Assembly: GCF_001039355.2 (NCBI RefSeq)
Contig: NW_019775821.1
Span: 137,467-201,466, forward strand
Direction of reading: 5' to 3'
DNA length: 64,000 nucleotides
Source of the DNA: Lingula anatina
Lineage: Eukaryota; Brachiopoda; Lingulata; Lingulida; Lingulidae
The notes beneath the pieces were generated by a model. The model worked only from the letters and a program-made list of their open reading frames with translations, made no database searches and had not been told where the DNA came from. The stretch's first letter is position 1; each line of letters begins with the position of its first letter. The position numbers and the translations under genes are program-made. Of this stretch, positions 52,183 to 64,000 are shown piece by piece.

Positions 52183-54701
52183 ATGGCAGAAATCGAGGTA
52201 AAATACACATAGGTTTACAGTGTTATTTAGACAGATCGCTTGTCTTTTTATTTGCTCGGGATATCTATATTTTGAAATACAAAGAGATAACATGCAAATG
52301 TACGTGCCATTAGGGATTAAAAGTGTTTATTTGGATTGAAAACCAATGTGACATGCAGTAAAAATGCAATATAATGATAATTATCTAGTCCGTAATTTGA
52401 TCATGTTAATTTTAACATTATGTCTTCCCCTTAATACCCATATAGTAATAAAATAAAAACAAATAAAATAATGTAAGAACTCTTTCGTTTTGGAGATAAG
52501 AAATTGTTTCACGCATGCGCACAGACGACAGATTTGGCAAACGCACGTTGTTGAAATTTTCGCCAGATTTTGACTTTTTGATATAAAATCACAACTATTT
52601 CTCTTTATATTATGGCACAGGCAGTAAATGACAAGGTATGTTGTACCAACAAATGTGTGTTATAGTTTTCTTTGTTGATTTTTCTTTGAGAGTCAGTTAA
52701 TCCTCAATTTGACACCAGATTTGCGAAGTGGATTCCGTACAAAAGACTGAGAAATGTAGACAGTCGCCAGTTGTTTGGTCTATTTTATTTGATCGAAAAA
52801 TCCCTCTCCATGTAGCGTGCCGCTCTATGCATATATAACAGCTACCCAGAGTTAACAACTCTTGAAAATATAAGGGCAATAGTACTAGACTAGTGGCTGT
52901 AAGACTAGAAATCCGTAGAATACACAGTCGGAGAATAGCTGTAAAGCTAATGTTTCCATTCAATTTATAACCGACATGAAATAAAATTTATTGAATTGTA
53001 TTGTAATACATAAAAACTGATACTGATTGGAAAAGAGGGGGGGGGGTATATCAGTTTTACAAGATGTAGTATTTTCTTTGGCATGTGTGTCTCTTAGATG
53101 TCCAACACTGCAATTAACAGTATAACAATGCAGTGGATCCTGTCAATCAACCAATAAATAAGAAGTATAAATATCTTTATCTCTGTGTGGGCTAGTTTTG
53201 AATATATATCATAGATTCCAGATGTTTATTTCATACATTTTTCTCTACGCAGGTTAAAGACTTTAAGGAAAAATGTAAGAAAGAGGTGAGTAAAAAAAAT
53301 ATTGCCCTTGAAGTAGATTGATTTTGGTACTGGTGTAGTGGTCTTTTTGCTTTGAATGCTCATTTGTCCATCAAGACTGGAGTCAATAAAGAATCTTGTA
53401 TAAGAAAAAAAAATGATCTGGTACATTTTGGTATGGAAAAGAATGATTGAACTGGGCTGAACGGTATCAGATCTGTTTGGATAGTGATGCATAAGCCTCT
53501 AGAATATAGATTTTTGTATCACAAATCAATTATATTAGAGAACAAACATGAATAAAAGTGAGGTTTATGAAAATTCTATATATTGATTTTAAATATTCAT
53601 AATGTATCATTATTTATTTTCAGATATCGTGCTTAAAGTTGTTTTCAGAACATTTTATTATATATATATATAAAAAAAAAGAAATTTAGACTGACAGATC
53701 ATGAGGTGTATTTATCTTTTGTGTAAGGCTGAGCACATTGTACTGGAAGTGTTCCCAGAGAAAGTGAAGGAGCTGGATGATTTATTACATGTGAGTATCA
53801 ATACAGCAGTCTCTAAGTTTTATCAAAATTTTACAGAATTCATAAAATAACCAAATTGTACTTTTTTTGTCTTATTATTTATGCATTTATATATTTTGTA
53901 AATGGATATATAAATATATATATATATGTATATATAGTCTGAAATGTTATAAGAGGTAGTTTAAACTTACATTTTTAGTTCACATGTTTTATTAAAAGCA
54001 AACTTTATTAAGAAACAGATTTTATGGACAACATGTATTGAAATGTTTCCTGAGGTGAAATAAAATTTTCTTTTTTCTGTCAGTACCAATATACTGAAAG
54101 ATTTATATAAATTACTCTAAGAAAAGATTTATATGAACACTCCGGATGACAAATCACAATATTATCTGAAGTGAAATGAAGTTGTATTCTTTAAGTCGGA
54201 CATGTTCAGTTTGAAGAGGATCAGTTCAATCCACCATGACGTTAATATCCCCGTCCCTGACCCTGCGCTTTTCAATGACACAGAGGAACCCACCTCCAAA
54301 AAGAGAAGAATTGACAGTGAGAAAAACCATTTAGATATATCAGGTAATGTTGAAATACCTCACAGGCCTTTTAAATAAAAAGTCTAGATTTCTCTATGCT
54401 TACAATTCATATAATAACTTATTTTACGAGTGCAGGGAATTGTGCTAGCTACCATTTTTCAATCTGGTTATTTTGAAGCTTCTGTTTAGGGTCAGAAAAT
54501 GCATGTGGGTTGCTGTGTGAATAATTGGAATGCTTGAGGTGTTTAAAATTTGATTAATTACCACACCTCTCTTTTTCCAGGCTCTCTGATAGTTGGTCTT
54601 CCAAATGGTGTTTCACCAAGTAACCCCAAAATCTGTGAAATTATAGAGAAATTGAAGCCAAGTATTATGGAGTTACTGGAATCATCAAATCAGGTAAGTC
54701 T

Positions 54702-54732
<31 letters not shown>

Positions 54733-56968
54733 CTAATCTTAATGGACCACTAAAGATATAGACTCGCCCTTCAAGAAATCGACGAAAACCGGAAGTGCGT
54801 GTTTTTTGCACTGTTTTTCCTGTCATGCCCATCGTAAACTGTGTTGTCAAGTAAAATGAAGCGTCTGATACAAAGTATCAAACGCGGCATTCACGTGCTT
54901 GCTGGCGATGCGTTCAGTACACTTTGTTTACACTGACAAGTCGAGGTCAGAATTGCACAATGTTTTTCTTTGTAATTATGCCGTTTCAATTTTGATTAGT
55001 GAATTTTCTTTTATCTGCATGGGCATTTGTATAACATTTGTATAAGCCACAAAATATTTCTCATCGGAAAATCACCCAGCAGCTTTCCAAGTACAAACGA
55101 GTGACGTCATGACGCACTTCCGGTTTTCGTCAAGATCTTGAAGGGATTAGCGTTACGGTTTGCTGCACATTTAAAGCGTTCTGTCTCAAAATGTACTCAA
55201 CTGCTTGGATTGAAATTTACAGAACTTATTCTTCACATGATATCACACATATGTGCTTAATTTGAGAGCTTTAGCTGTTATATGTTTTCTACAGTGCCCA
55301 TTCAAATTTGAAAAAGAGCTATTTTCTGTCGATTTCTTGAAGGGCAAGTCTACACCAGGTGAAAAGCCACTAAAATTTGAAATCTCAGATTTATGTTCTG
55401 GTTTTGACTTCTGTAAGGTCCTATGCACTCGGTGTAGCATTCTGATGAATTTCAGAATCCCCCTTTTTTTTTTTTTTTTTTTTTTGCATTGCACCAAGTA
55501 GACAATATGATGATGAGTTATACAGATGTGTGTACTGTACATGTTAAGCCATTCATGACCCGGATAATATGGCTTCCGCCTGTTGTTTTCAGGTGAAGAT
55601 GTGGATCACATATCTTATTCCTAGAATAGAAGACGGCAATAATTTTGGAGTTTCTATACAGGTAAAAAATGGTGCATTGACTTTAGTTGATTTATAATGT
55701 GTGAAGTTGGTGATATGTGGATGGCAATATCTAGTCAATTATTTTTTGGTGATTAAATATGTAATAATGAAATATGTAATATGCAATCTGGTGTATTACT
55801 GAAATGTAACTTTAACTGTTATATTTCTCTCACTAACTGAGTAAATGCTATAATTGATGTTGGAACTTATAATTATTTTAATGATTAAAATAGTAATTTA
55901 TTCTATGCTGAGTTAAATAGACTGAGTTTTAAATAGTTTCAAATTATTGAAAGCAGTTGTCAGTTTTGTTTAGGTTAAGTAAGAAATAACTATTATGTAA
56001 GTATTATATACTGATATAAGTGCTGAGATGTGTTATTTGGCCTGCAGGAGGACACGTTAGCAGAAGCGCGTCAAGTGGAGAGTGAGACGGCGACCTTCTT
56101 AGACCAGATGACCCGCTACTTCATTCACAGGGGGAAACTCATCTCAAAAGTGGCCAAGTACCCACATGTGGTAAACATAATTTTTTTTTTTTTTTGTAAT
56201 GAAGTGCTGGAAAAATGTTTCTATTATTTTATATTTCTGTTTATTATCATTATTATAATTACAATAAATGATGGCTCTGCACCATCTTTATTAACAAAAC
56301 CTATCTTTTTATTTTGCTTTTGTTACATATCTAGGAATAACTTTGTGCAGTTTATTTATAATAAACATCATGATTGTTTTGATCTATCTTTAATTTTGAT
56401 TTATTTATTCATTTTTGTCATCCAATCTATTGATCTATTTAATATTTTCTATGTTTCCTACACTTAGAGTTTGGATTATGCTTAAATTTATTATTCTGTC
56501 AGGCTGACTACAGGCAAAGTATCCGTGAGCTGGATGAGAAGGAATTCATCACACTCCGGCTAGTATGCTGTGAACTAAGAAACCAATATGTAAGTATGGT
56601 TTTGTGTTAGTGATCTACTGTAGGCATATTTCCAGGTGTGCCACTGACATTGAATTGAAAATCTTGAGGATTTAGCAAATTGGGGTTATTTGGGTGTTGT
56701 ATTTATGGCCCCCTTATGAATCTGCATGTCTTCATTTTCAGGTTCCGCTTGCATTTTCAGGTTTGAAAGGTCCATTTTCATCCTGATCATTTTAAGATTT
56801 AAAATAAAGTTTAAGTTGGTTTGATTTTCACAAATTAAAAATGGAGTGAAATAGTTTTATTTATATGTATGTTTTGATTTGTTTCAGGCTACATTGCATG
56901 ATATCATCATCAAAAATATTAATAAGATACGCATTCCGCGAAGCAGCAATGTGGAGCAGCTATACTAA
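52183..56968 (+). CDS. PSME3: Proteasome activator complex subunit 3 (PA28-gamma / REG-gamma), complete
   Basis: Ten exons: 52183-52197, 52621-52635, 53253-53285, 53728-53790, 54196-54343, 54581-54693, 55593-55661, 56048-56170, 56503-56589, 56888-56968. They total 747 nt, 248 aa; the human protein is 254. The product forms a heptameric ring that caps the 20S proteasome in the nucleus and drives ATP- and ubiquitin-independent degradation. Family landmarks are HHDVNIPVPDP, a KKRR basic patch in the variable loop region, LVGLPNGV-type strand, IPRIEDGNNFGVSIQEDTLAE (the activation-loop area), YPHVADYRQSIRELDEKE and the C-terminal SSNVEQLY. It is closest to the gamma type. The first two exons code for only five residues each. 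A MITE sits in one intron. Confidence 0.93.
54761..55350 (+). mobile_element. Short non-autonomous relative of the pogo-like element, copy 2
   Basis: A 590-base element very similar to 33842-34450, flanked by TA (54759-54760, 55351-55352). It sits in the PSME3 intron between exons 54581-54693 and 55593-55661. The second, internal GACGCCTTCAAGAAATC repeat is missing at its left end. Confidence 0.85.
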
Positions 56969-58070
56969 AATATGGCTTGGAGAAGACACATAGGGAAAGG
57001 ATTCCTCTAAAACAGTGGCATGGTAAAAGATGTATTTTGAAAGGATTCCTGTAAAATATGACTTGGTAAATGTTAAAGCATGGATGTGACAAATGGCCAC
57101 GTGAGCTTGGCAAGTTGTAATTTTGGAGGGAATTATTATTCACCTTCCCAAAGCATTTCATAAACCGAAAAATGTTGTTTTAATTACTTCATGGGCTTTC
57201 AAAGTTGAACAGGTATTTGAAAGAAAAAGAAAAGTTTTTTTATGTTATGGATTCAGGAAACTGATGGGTTCAGCAAAGAAATAGATGGACCACCACCATG
57301 AAACTGGTCAGTCTTTTCTGTATTCTTAAACAAGATTTATAGATGAACAATTATTAAATTTAGACCTTATTCGGTCCATGTTTCTATTTTGTCTTGACGT
57401 ACCTGAAAACATAATCCGTTTTAAAGATAGGTGCCCATTTGACATCTGTTTTAAAGACAGGTGCCCATTTAACTTGCCATTCACTTCAATTAGTAAGACC
57501 AGACCATGAAATTGTCAAAATAATATATTATCCTATTTAAATGAACATTCAACTGTTCTGTATTCTCTGTAAGGATTACTATTTATCTATATACACACAC
57601 GTACTAGTAAAGAAATTTAGTGTGTGTATATGTGTACTTCAGTCGTATTCAGGTTGTTTGGGACTTCGTAAGGAGCTGACACGGTCAAGGCATCACACTG
57701 CTGCTGTGTTAACGCTGTCATAAGTAAGATGTTTAGTGTAAAGCTGAAATACCCCAGGATGCTAATGTTACAGTAATATCAAAGCCATGGTGCTGAATGT
57801 CATTTGTATATAGAGATACTGAAAACAACTATTTATAACAAACTATTTTTGTGTATTTGTGCTTGCAAACTGCAGGTTAGGTATTGCTTAATGAAACTAA
57901 GCCTGGGAATGTTATGATTTAATATGAAAAAGATGAATATTTTTCCTTATGTTAAAAATAATGGTTTACTGTATACTATTTTGAATTCAGTGCTGTTTAT
58001 GTAAGTGTACAGAAAGGTATAGTAGCCTTCAGATTTTATAATATTATAATAAAGTTTTAACAAAGTTAGT
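56969..58070 (+). other. 3' UTR of PSME3
   Basis: Non-coding stretch of about 1.1 kb ending shortly after AATAAA at 58048-58053. A near-tandem pair of GACAGGTGCCCATTT-type motifs occurs at about 57425-57470. No other gene is seen. Confidence 0.5.
58048..58053 (+). terminator. AATAAA poly(A) signal of PSME3
   Basis: Canonical signal within TATAATAAAGTTTT, about 1.08 kb past the stop codon. Confidence 0.55.
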
Positions 58071-61000
58071 TTGATTGTTTTGCATTGTTGGGAAGGGGGA
58101 AGGGTGTTTATTGACATTAATTTAATAAGCAAATAATCCTGTCCATAATGTCTTAATTAATGGATAGTTAAATTAGTTTTTGAAGAATTGGTTAATACAT
58201 ATTAGGCAATTATGCTCAGTTATAAACAATTTTACTGTCACTGCTACGTGTGGCATATCTATTGCGCGGTCTTGTTTAATAATTAGATTTTGGTCTTTGA
58301 CAAGTCTAGTGCTCTTTGTTGCAACTGAGATACCGAGACATTGAGACAGCTGAATGGTGGGGAAGTTCAAACCAAGTCACAACTTATGTCAAAATAATGA
58401 CATCAAAATAATAGCATTTTCACTCGAAAAAAAAAATACTGATATGAAGGGAAAAGAGATAATTCTGTAAACAGTATAATATAGTATTTTTAATATCAAT
58501 AAGTTGCATTGATGAGGCATATACAGTGTTGCACATACAGAAAATGTAAAAATAAAAATCATGATCATAGAAAGCATACAAATAAATTGTTCAGAAAAAG
58601 CCCAACAAAAATTAGCTCATCAAAAGTAACATATAATACACATTCAGCAATGAAAACTTGTCATATATTCAGTTAATACTACAACATATTACTTCCCAAA
58701 CAACACTACATGGCATATGTAAACCAACTAAAGGATGACTGTAACTCAAAATAGCCAATTCCTTCATAACATCAAGACATAGAGGCAGGCTACAATTCGT
58801 GATTATCTGCTTTCTGGTCCCCATGTATCTTTTACCTTAACACTATAAAACTAATCAATTGCGCATACACAATAACCGTTTTAAATTTTGACAAGTAACT
58901 TGCGCCCCTTGCCAGAGGATGCATAAATGCAAATAATGGTCCCAATGCCCTAACCAAACCTACATCTGTAAAAGAAAAATGTGGTATTTATTCGAGGACA
59001 ACAAAATCTAGTTCTATTGGCCCTTTTAGTTAAATGAAAAACTTTGGTACATTTCATCCAATCAAAGCAATTTTCACAGTAAATATACTGATATACATGC
59101 AATGCCAGTAATGATTAGTTGCCATGTGTAGTAATAAAATTAAAGTCTAAATAGTTCATCAATTAAGAAGGATGTACAAAGTCCTTGCAGTTAACCTCAT
59201 AATTTTTCTGTGATCATAATAAAAATATGCAAGTAGTTCCTTAAGGTACTTTGAAAGTTGTGAAAAATCAGTTGGTCTGAAGTTCATATCAGAAAAATTA
59301 AATATGCTACTGTGAGTAACCAAAAATGTTGATACTTAAAAATAATTTAAAAAAAGAAGATTTTTGTAATTTCAGAGTTACTACTTTAAATATTAACTAT
59401 CTAACAATAATCATCATTTCACCCAATCTACCTTCTTTTGCTTGAGTAAGTGCACATACATAACATTATTTTATAACAAAGGCAGGTTTTAACAACTGCT
59501 TTATAATTTTTAAACAAAAAATGATTTGGATCTGTGATTGAAATTCTCTGTCAATAATTGCATTTCACTTTGTGGTGTCCTTAAATTACTTACACCAATA
59601 TTAAACAACAGCAGTCATAACTGCTAACATACTATTGATCGATTCCTTCTCACATTTTCTAATAAACAGCTCCCCTTCCCTCAAGATACCAATAACACAT
59701 CCCAGAATCAATGTGTCAATTGCATGCCTTCAAACAAAACCAAGTTTTGTTTCAGAAAAATGACATTTCAATATCACCCATATTCTTCCTAAAACAAAAG
59801 CTAGGAACTGTATTTCTTTCTTGTATTTAGCACCAATAAAAGTAACTACAATATGGCTGTGAGGCAGTTGTACTCACCAATAAGTATCAACACAGTTGTA
59901 CTCAACAATAAGTATTAACACTGACCATTGCCATTAAGATAATATTTTTCCCGAAAATTTAAGCTGTAAAAGGATCCAATGCATGTACAATAGAGAAAAA
60001 AGAACTTGAAGGCAAGATATATCTTACGACACACAAGTGACAGACTCTTAAGATCAAAAGTGCACATTACAATTTGACTTTATCAGATAATCTGGTAACT
60101 GAGCCACAGCTTTCTTTATCATACATTTTAAGACTAAAGTTAAAGTTTCTGAGGCCTTTGGGCAGGTTTGGAGGGATGGATTTCACCAGTGTACCAAAGT
60201 GAACAAAAGTCTGTGTAACCTTGAAGACTGAAATGCCATCTGGCCTCTGCCTGTTGTGTATAATTCTTTGATGGTATGTGACACATCTCTACCTTAGACT
60301 ATACAGGTATGGTGCACTGCATATTGAATAACTACAATTATGCTTATCAATATTATGCAAATGATGCAGCTGACATTACCTTTTGCTGGGCTCAGAAAAC
60401 TTTGGATACAGGGAGTGTTTAGAAGATAAGATACACATTTTTAGTTGGTCTTCAAAACAAGAAAATCATCAGAGTATGTCATAACAATAGCAATTAATAT
60501 GATAAAGTAGACACAGAAGTGGACATAGTTTAATACTATCTCATTAAAAAAGGAATTATACACACTTTTTTAAAGCAGTGCATAACAAGTTTGTTCTATA
60601 CAAAGTGAATCATTTCATTTGTTCAATGTGTCAAATTCCATTTTGTGGAATGACCCTAATGACAAATTGTGAATCTCTGTACTTACTGCTGTACAAACTA
60701 TATTGCTCTAATTGTATTTTGTTGATTACATGTCATCTGATCTTTTCTTAAAATCCCATATTCTCTGTCACTTCCTGGATAAACTGAAAACGTGGTGAGC
60801 AAAAGTGGAAGAGGAGTCAATAGCTGCCAAGTATACAAGACTCCACCTTGATAAGGCGTCTTGATAAAGATGCATTATTACAGCCATATATGATGTGATA
60901 ACATACATGTATTGTGTGTCAATCCCTGGGTAGTATGGTTATCAAGTAACCTGGAAATATCCTATTAATCCTGGAAATGCCCAATTACTTCCTGGTGCCA

Positions 61001-61253
61001 GGAAATGCCCTATTACTTCCTGGTGCCTGGAAATGTCATATTACTACTTGGTGCCTGGAATGTCCTAATACTACCCAGTGACTGGATATTTCCCATTATA
61101 CTTATTATATAGTGCCCTGAGCCTGAATACTTCCTATTAGTTCATAGTGCCTGGAAGTGACCTATTACTTCCTGGTGCCTGGAAATGTTCTTGAACATTG
61201 AGCATACTAACCCCCTCCAGTGCCTATATGATACCTGAAACTATTTCTGAGGC
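58071..61253 (-). other. Probable 3' UTR of the SOAT gene and spacer
   Basis: No exon recognised in 3.2 kb. A minus-strand AATAAA (plus TTTATT at 58987-58992) could end a long SOAT 3' UTR. Contains the minisatellite at 60947-61190. Confidence 0.35.
60947..61190. repeat. Minisatellite, about 30-base unit
   Basis: Seven to eight imperfect copies around TGCCTGGAAATGTCCTATTA with CTTCCTGG, just downstream of the SOAT stop codon. Confidence 0.85.
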
Positions 61254-64000
61254 CTACTGTCCTGTTACTCCAGGGTCAAGGTCATTCTGCCACAGCCTCA
61301 GCTCACATGTCCACGTCCTGGGGATAAGTTTGTCCAAGAAGGAGTCCTAGAATCAGCAAAAACAGTTCAAAAGTTTGCCCCCTGTATTTCTTTTGCAGCA
61401 AGTGGTTGTTAGTTATTTCAAAACATATCAGTGGATATATGATTAAAATTCCTCTATCCAGTTGAAGGGCATAAGATCCATTGGCTGGGGAAAGGGCCAA
61501 AAGGCTAGGAATGGTGTCTACAGTCAAGAGATGGGGGCCAACAGCTAGGCTGGGCATGGTACTGAAAGATGACTGGGAGTAGGGTCAAGTGGCTGGGAAC
61601 AAGGCCACAGGGTTAGGTACAGGTAGGCACAGGGCTAGGTACAGGTACAGGGCCAACAGGTAGTGAATGGGGCCAACAGGCTGGGGATAGACCGGACACA
61701 AGGACAAATTGTTTGAAAACAGATTGCAAAAGTGTGTGTGTGTGTGCATGTGAATGTGTGCACACAAATGCTAGCCTTACCGCAGTAACAGGGCAGTTTT
61801 TTCTGGCATACCACTCCAGGCTATACAGACACATCAGCAAGCCCATCCCTATCATCAGTGTTATCCACATAAACACATTCCAGGCTTGGTGAGTGGGCTT
61901 CAGACCAAGGAACATGAAACCAACTGAAATATAGAGAGAGACAGAACAAATTCAGGCTGCTACCAATATTTCTATGCAAAAATGAATATAAAAATAAATT
62001 ATCTGGCATATTGGTTAAGTGTCAAAAATTAGGTGATTGTGTGATTTGAACTACATTAAAAGAAAACTGAACAGTCATGTTTTAAGAGTTAGATGTGAGT
62101 TTTCAGCATGGGGTGAGTAAACTGCTTGGAAAAGACTCCACACCTTTTGTGTCACATGTATCATCATATTGCATTAATTGTGCCATTGTATAGAGTTAGT
62201 TTTCCAACACCAACATGTGTGGTGCATCTAATACTTACATCCAATTCCTCCAAACATAACAAACAACACAGGATAGAAGAATCCCATCGTCATAGTAACA
62301 ATGTACTCATGAAAGATGGCTGACAACAGAAAGACTACTGCCATAGGCGTAGCTCGCCCACACTGGATGTTCAAGTACTGAAATTCAAAAGATTTATAAT
62401 AACTATTCACAGGGTTTTCAATCACTTAAGATTTTTAAATTAAACAGGCTTCAGTCAACCAATGTTTGGCATGATATGGCTTAGAGGATTTCTTTCTTTA
62501 AATTCCATATAGTAAAACCAATTATCTGTTGGCCCTGGTTAAGGTTAAAAAAAAATACTAAAATAAAACAACTTAAAGTCAAACTGAGCTTTTTAAATGT
62601 CAACTCTCTAACTCCACCTCCCCAAGCTTCTCCTTGTGGTGTAAAACCTAGACTAGCTGATGAATTTAGTCTGCGCCTGCGGCTTTTGTCTCACCTTAAG
62701 TAACGAGGAGATGTCCTTGTAGACATAAGTAAACAGCCAGTCATGGACTACACAGTTCCATGTTCTGTACCAGATAGCATACGACTTGGAGTTCCACCAA
62801 TCCTGGAATTAATATTATTATCTTATATGTCACAGTAGAGTTTAACACTCTAAAACACCCTTTGTTTCAAAGGTTAATAGAATCTCAACACTATTCAACT
62901 CTCATTATAATAATCACTGATATATTAATATATTCAACTAGATTTACGATCTTGCTCAAAATTGAAAGAAACAACCTTCAGTGAAGACGAACATGTATAT
63001 TTCTGTACCTTGTAAAAAAGACGATCGGCAAACCGGAGCATCTCAGCAAAGGCATTCAACCAGGAGTGTAGTATGGCAAAGAATGCTGGAAGCATAGAAA
63101 GGAAATAATATACACCCAAGGAATCTAGATGATAGACCATAAATGATGAAATTATCATTACAGACTTCAGTTTTAAATATATATACAACGTACAGGAGAA
63201 ATCAGAGTTGTCTAACAGAATAACTGTGGTCTGAATATAAGCCAAGTTTTACTTCTTTAAATAACTACCTTATCTAATCATCATACTGAAGTCAAGGTAC
63301 AATTGAAATTCAGAATTTAAGCTAAGAACAACTCTGTACTGACGTTCTTTTCTAAAAAAAAAGTAAAAAAAATCCACCCTGTTGCTCAACCCACCTATCA
63401 GCAGTATTAGAGTGCCCGGAAGCATGCAACCAAATGAAGACAGTAGCAGCTGCTTCAGGGTGACACTTTCGTGGTTGAAATTCCTGAACACTGGTACACA
63501 GAACCTGGCCAGTAGGTAGTACAAGTAGATAAGACAGCCCGCCACCTGGGCAAAGTTTGTTACCACATATCTCCAGTTAATTGTGGGGCTCCTGGAGAGA
63601 AAATCAAGAGATATCATTTTTTTTTTCAATTAGCAGAATCTTCATCTTTTATTTCTAGTTTTGATTTCAGACTTTTCAAACATACTTAACGATGTATCTA
63701 TGAGTTTTGACATGATATCAGATATGGCAGTATCTAGTAAAAGAATGTCAAAAGTGACAAGTAATCATTAACCACTTTCTTTCAACCCAAGCAGCATATA
63801 ATCTGACATACATGTATACTCACGATGTGATCTTTCATTGAGAAAGAGCTAACTGAACTATATTACCAGCAGATTATGTGAAAAGTAAATTTTTTCATGT
63901 TTTTGATTGTAAATTTTTTCATTTAAATCAAATTTCTGACCAACATTCTGGAAACCAAAATCACCTTGGATAACTGTCCCTGTACACGAGTGTTGGGACA
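61254..64000 (-). CDS. SOAT: Sterol O-acyltransferase (ACAT/SOAT, MBOAT family), 3' part
   Basis: Seven exons in transcript order: 64000-63965 (runs off the window), 63591-63395, 63085-63009, 62802-62695, 62377-62239, 61923-61781, 61346-61254. Phases agree throughout. The enzyme esterifies cholesterol with long-chain acyl-CoA in the ER membrane. Diagnostic motifs: [38 protein letters not shown], the FYXDWWN motif of ACAT/DGAT enzymes, spanning an exon junction; [11 protein letters not shown] with the catalytic MBOAT His; [22 protein letters not shown]; and a C-terminus [10 protein letters not shown]. The WYARKNCP and RTWTC tail matches SOAT rather than DGAT1. The C-terminus is about 13 residues longer than usual. 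The N-terminal cytosolic region and first helices lie beyond 64000. Confidence 0.9.
61487..61690. repeat. Degenerate tandem repeat in a SOAT intron
   Basis: Irregular repeats of GGGCCAACAGGCTGGG and GGCACAGGGCTAGGTACAGG between the last two SOAT exons, followed by a short (GT)n at about 61733-61746. Confidence 0.7.

Noticed and set aside
54665-54850. Minus-strand ORF repeated at 33772-33990 (MGMTGKTVQKTRTSGFRRF)
   Set aside because: The same peptide occurs in both because both lie in copies of the pogo-related MITE; no coding role is likely.

Overview
This window is animal nuclear DNA. Genes are split by short GT-AG introns, the sequence is AT-rich, and many DNA-transposon relics sit in introns and between genes. 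The recognisable genes (CISD3, PA28-gamma, sterol O-acyltransferase, a sulfotransferase and an LRR receptor-like protein) are metazoan. Low GC, very many MITEs and the Tc1, pogo, hAT and piggyBac relics suggest a marine invertebrate, possibly a deuterostome. The sequence alone does not fix the phylum. All exon models were built by hand from splice sites and reading-phase continuity.

Layout. 1-0.9 kb: last exon of a CISD3-type CDGSH iron-sulfur protein (+). 1.9-35.4 kb: one large gene on the minus strand. Its 18 coding exons join without a phase error into 859 codons, giving a signal peptide, a Cys-rich N-terminus, LRRs, an LRRCT, a Thr-rich stalk, a Lys-rich coiled segment, a transmembrane helix and a Ser-rich/acidic tail. 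Its introns carry most of the mobile DNA: a 5 kb decayed hAT gene, a 3.8 kb pogo-like element, a piggyBac-type MITE with an empty-site paralogue nearby, and a PIF/Harbinger-like element carrying a RecQ-helicase remnant. 35.4-44.1 kb: a possible first exon of a divergent gene, several MITEs, a minisatellite, a small two-exon minus-strand gene end with a poly(A) signal, and a decayed Tc1 element nested in a MITE. 44.6-49.6 kb: a five-exon sulfotransferase (-) with a Tc1 relic in one intron. 49.8-50.8 kb: a 694-base assembly gap inside an inverted-repeat element. 52.2-58.1 kb: a complete ten-exon PA28-gamma (PSME3) gene (+). 61.3-64 kb: the 3' part of a sterol O-acyltransferase gene (-), which runs off the window.

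The host genes are unrelated in function (mitochondrial Fe-S, surface receptor, sulfation, nuclear proteasome activation, sterol esterification) and form no operon or cluster. The most unusual items are the undescribed LRR-mucin-coiled-coil membrane protein, the pogo-like element with two short non-autonomous relatives, the perfect-TIR foldback element with RecQ motif I, and a dispersed repeat carrying DR1-type nuclear-receptor motifs. Several single 'n' characters lie at joins between near-duplicate sequences and look like unresolved allelic overlaps.
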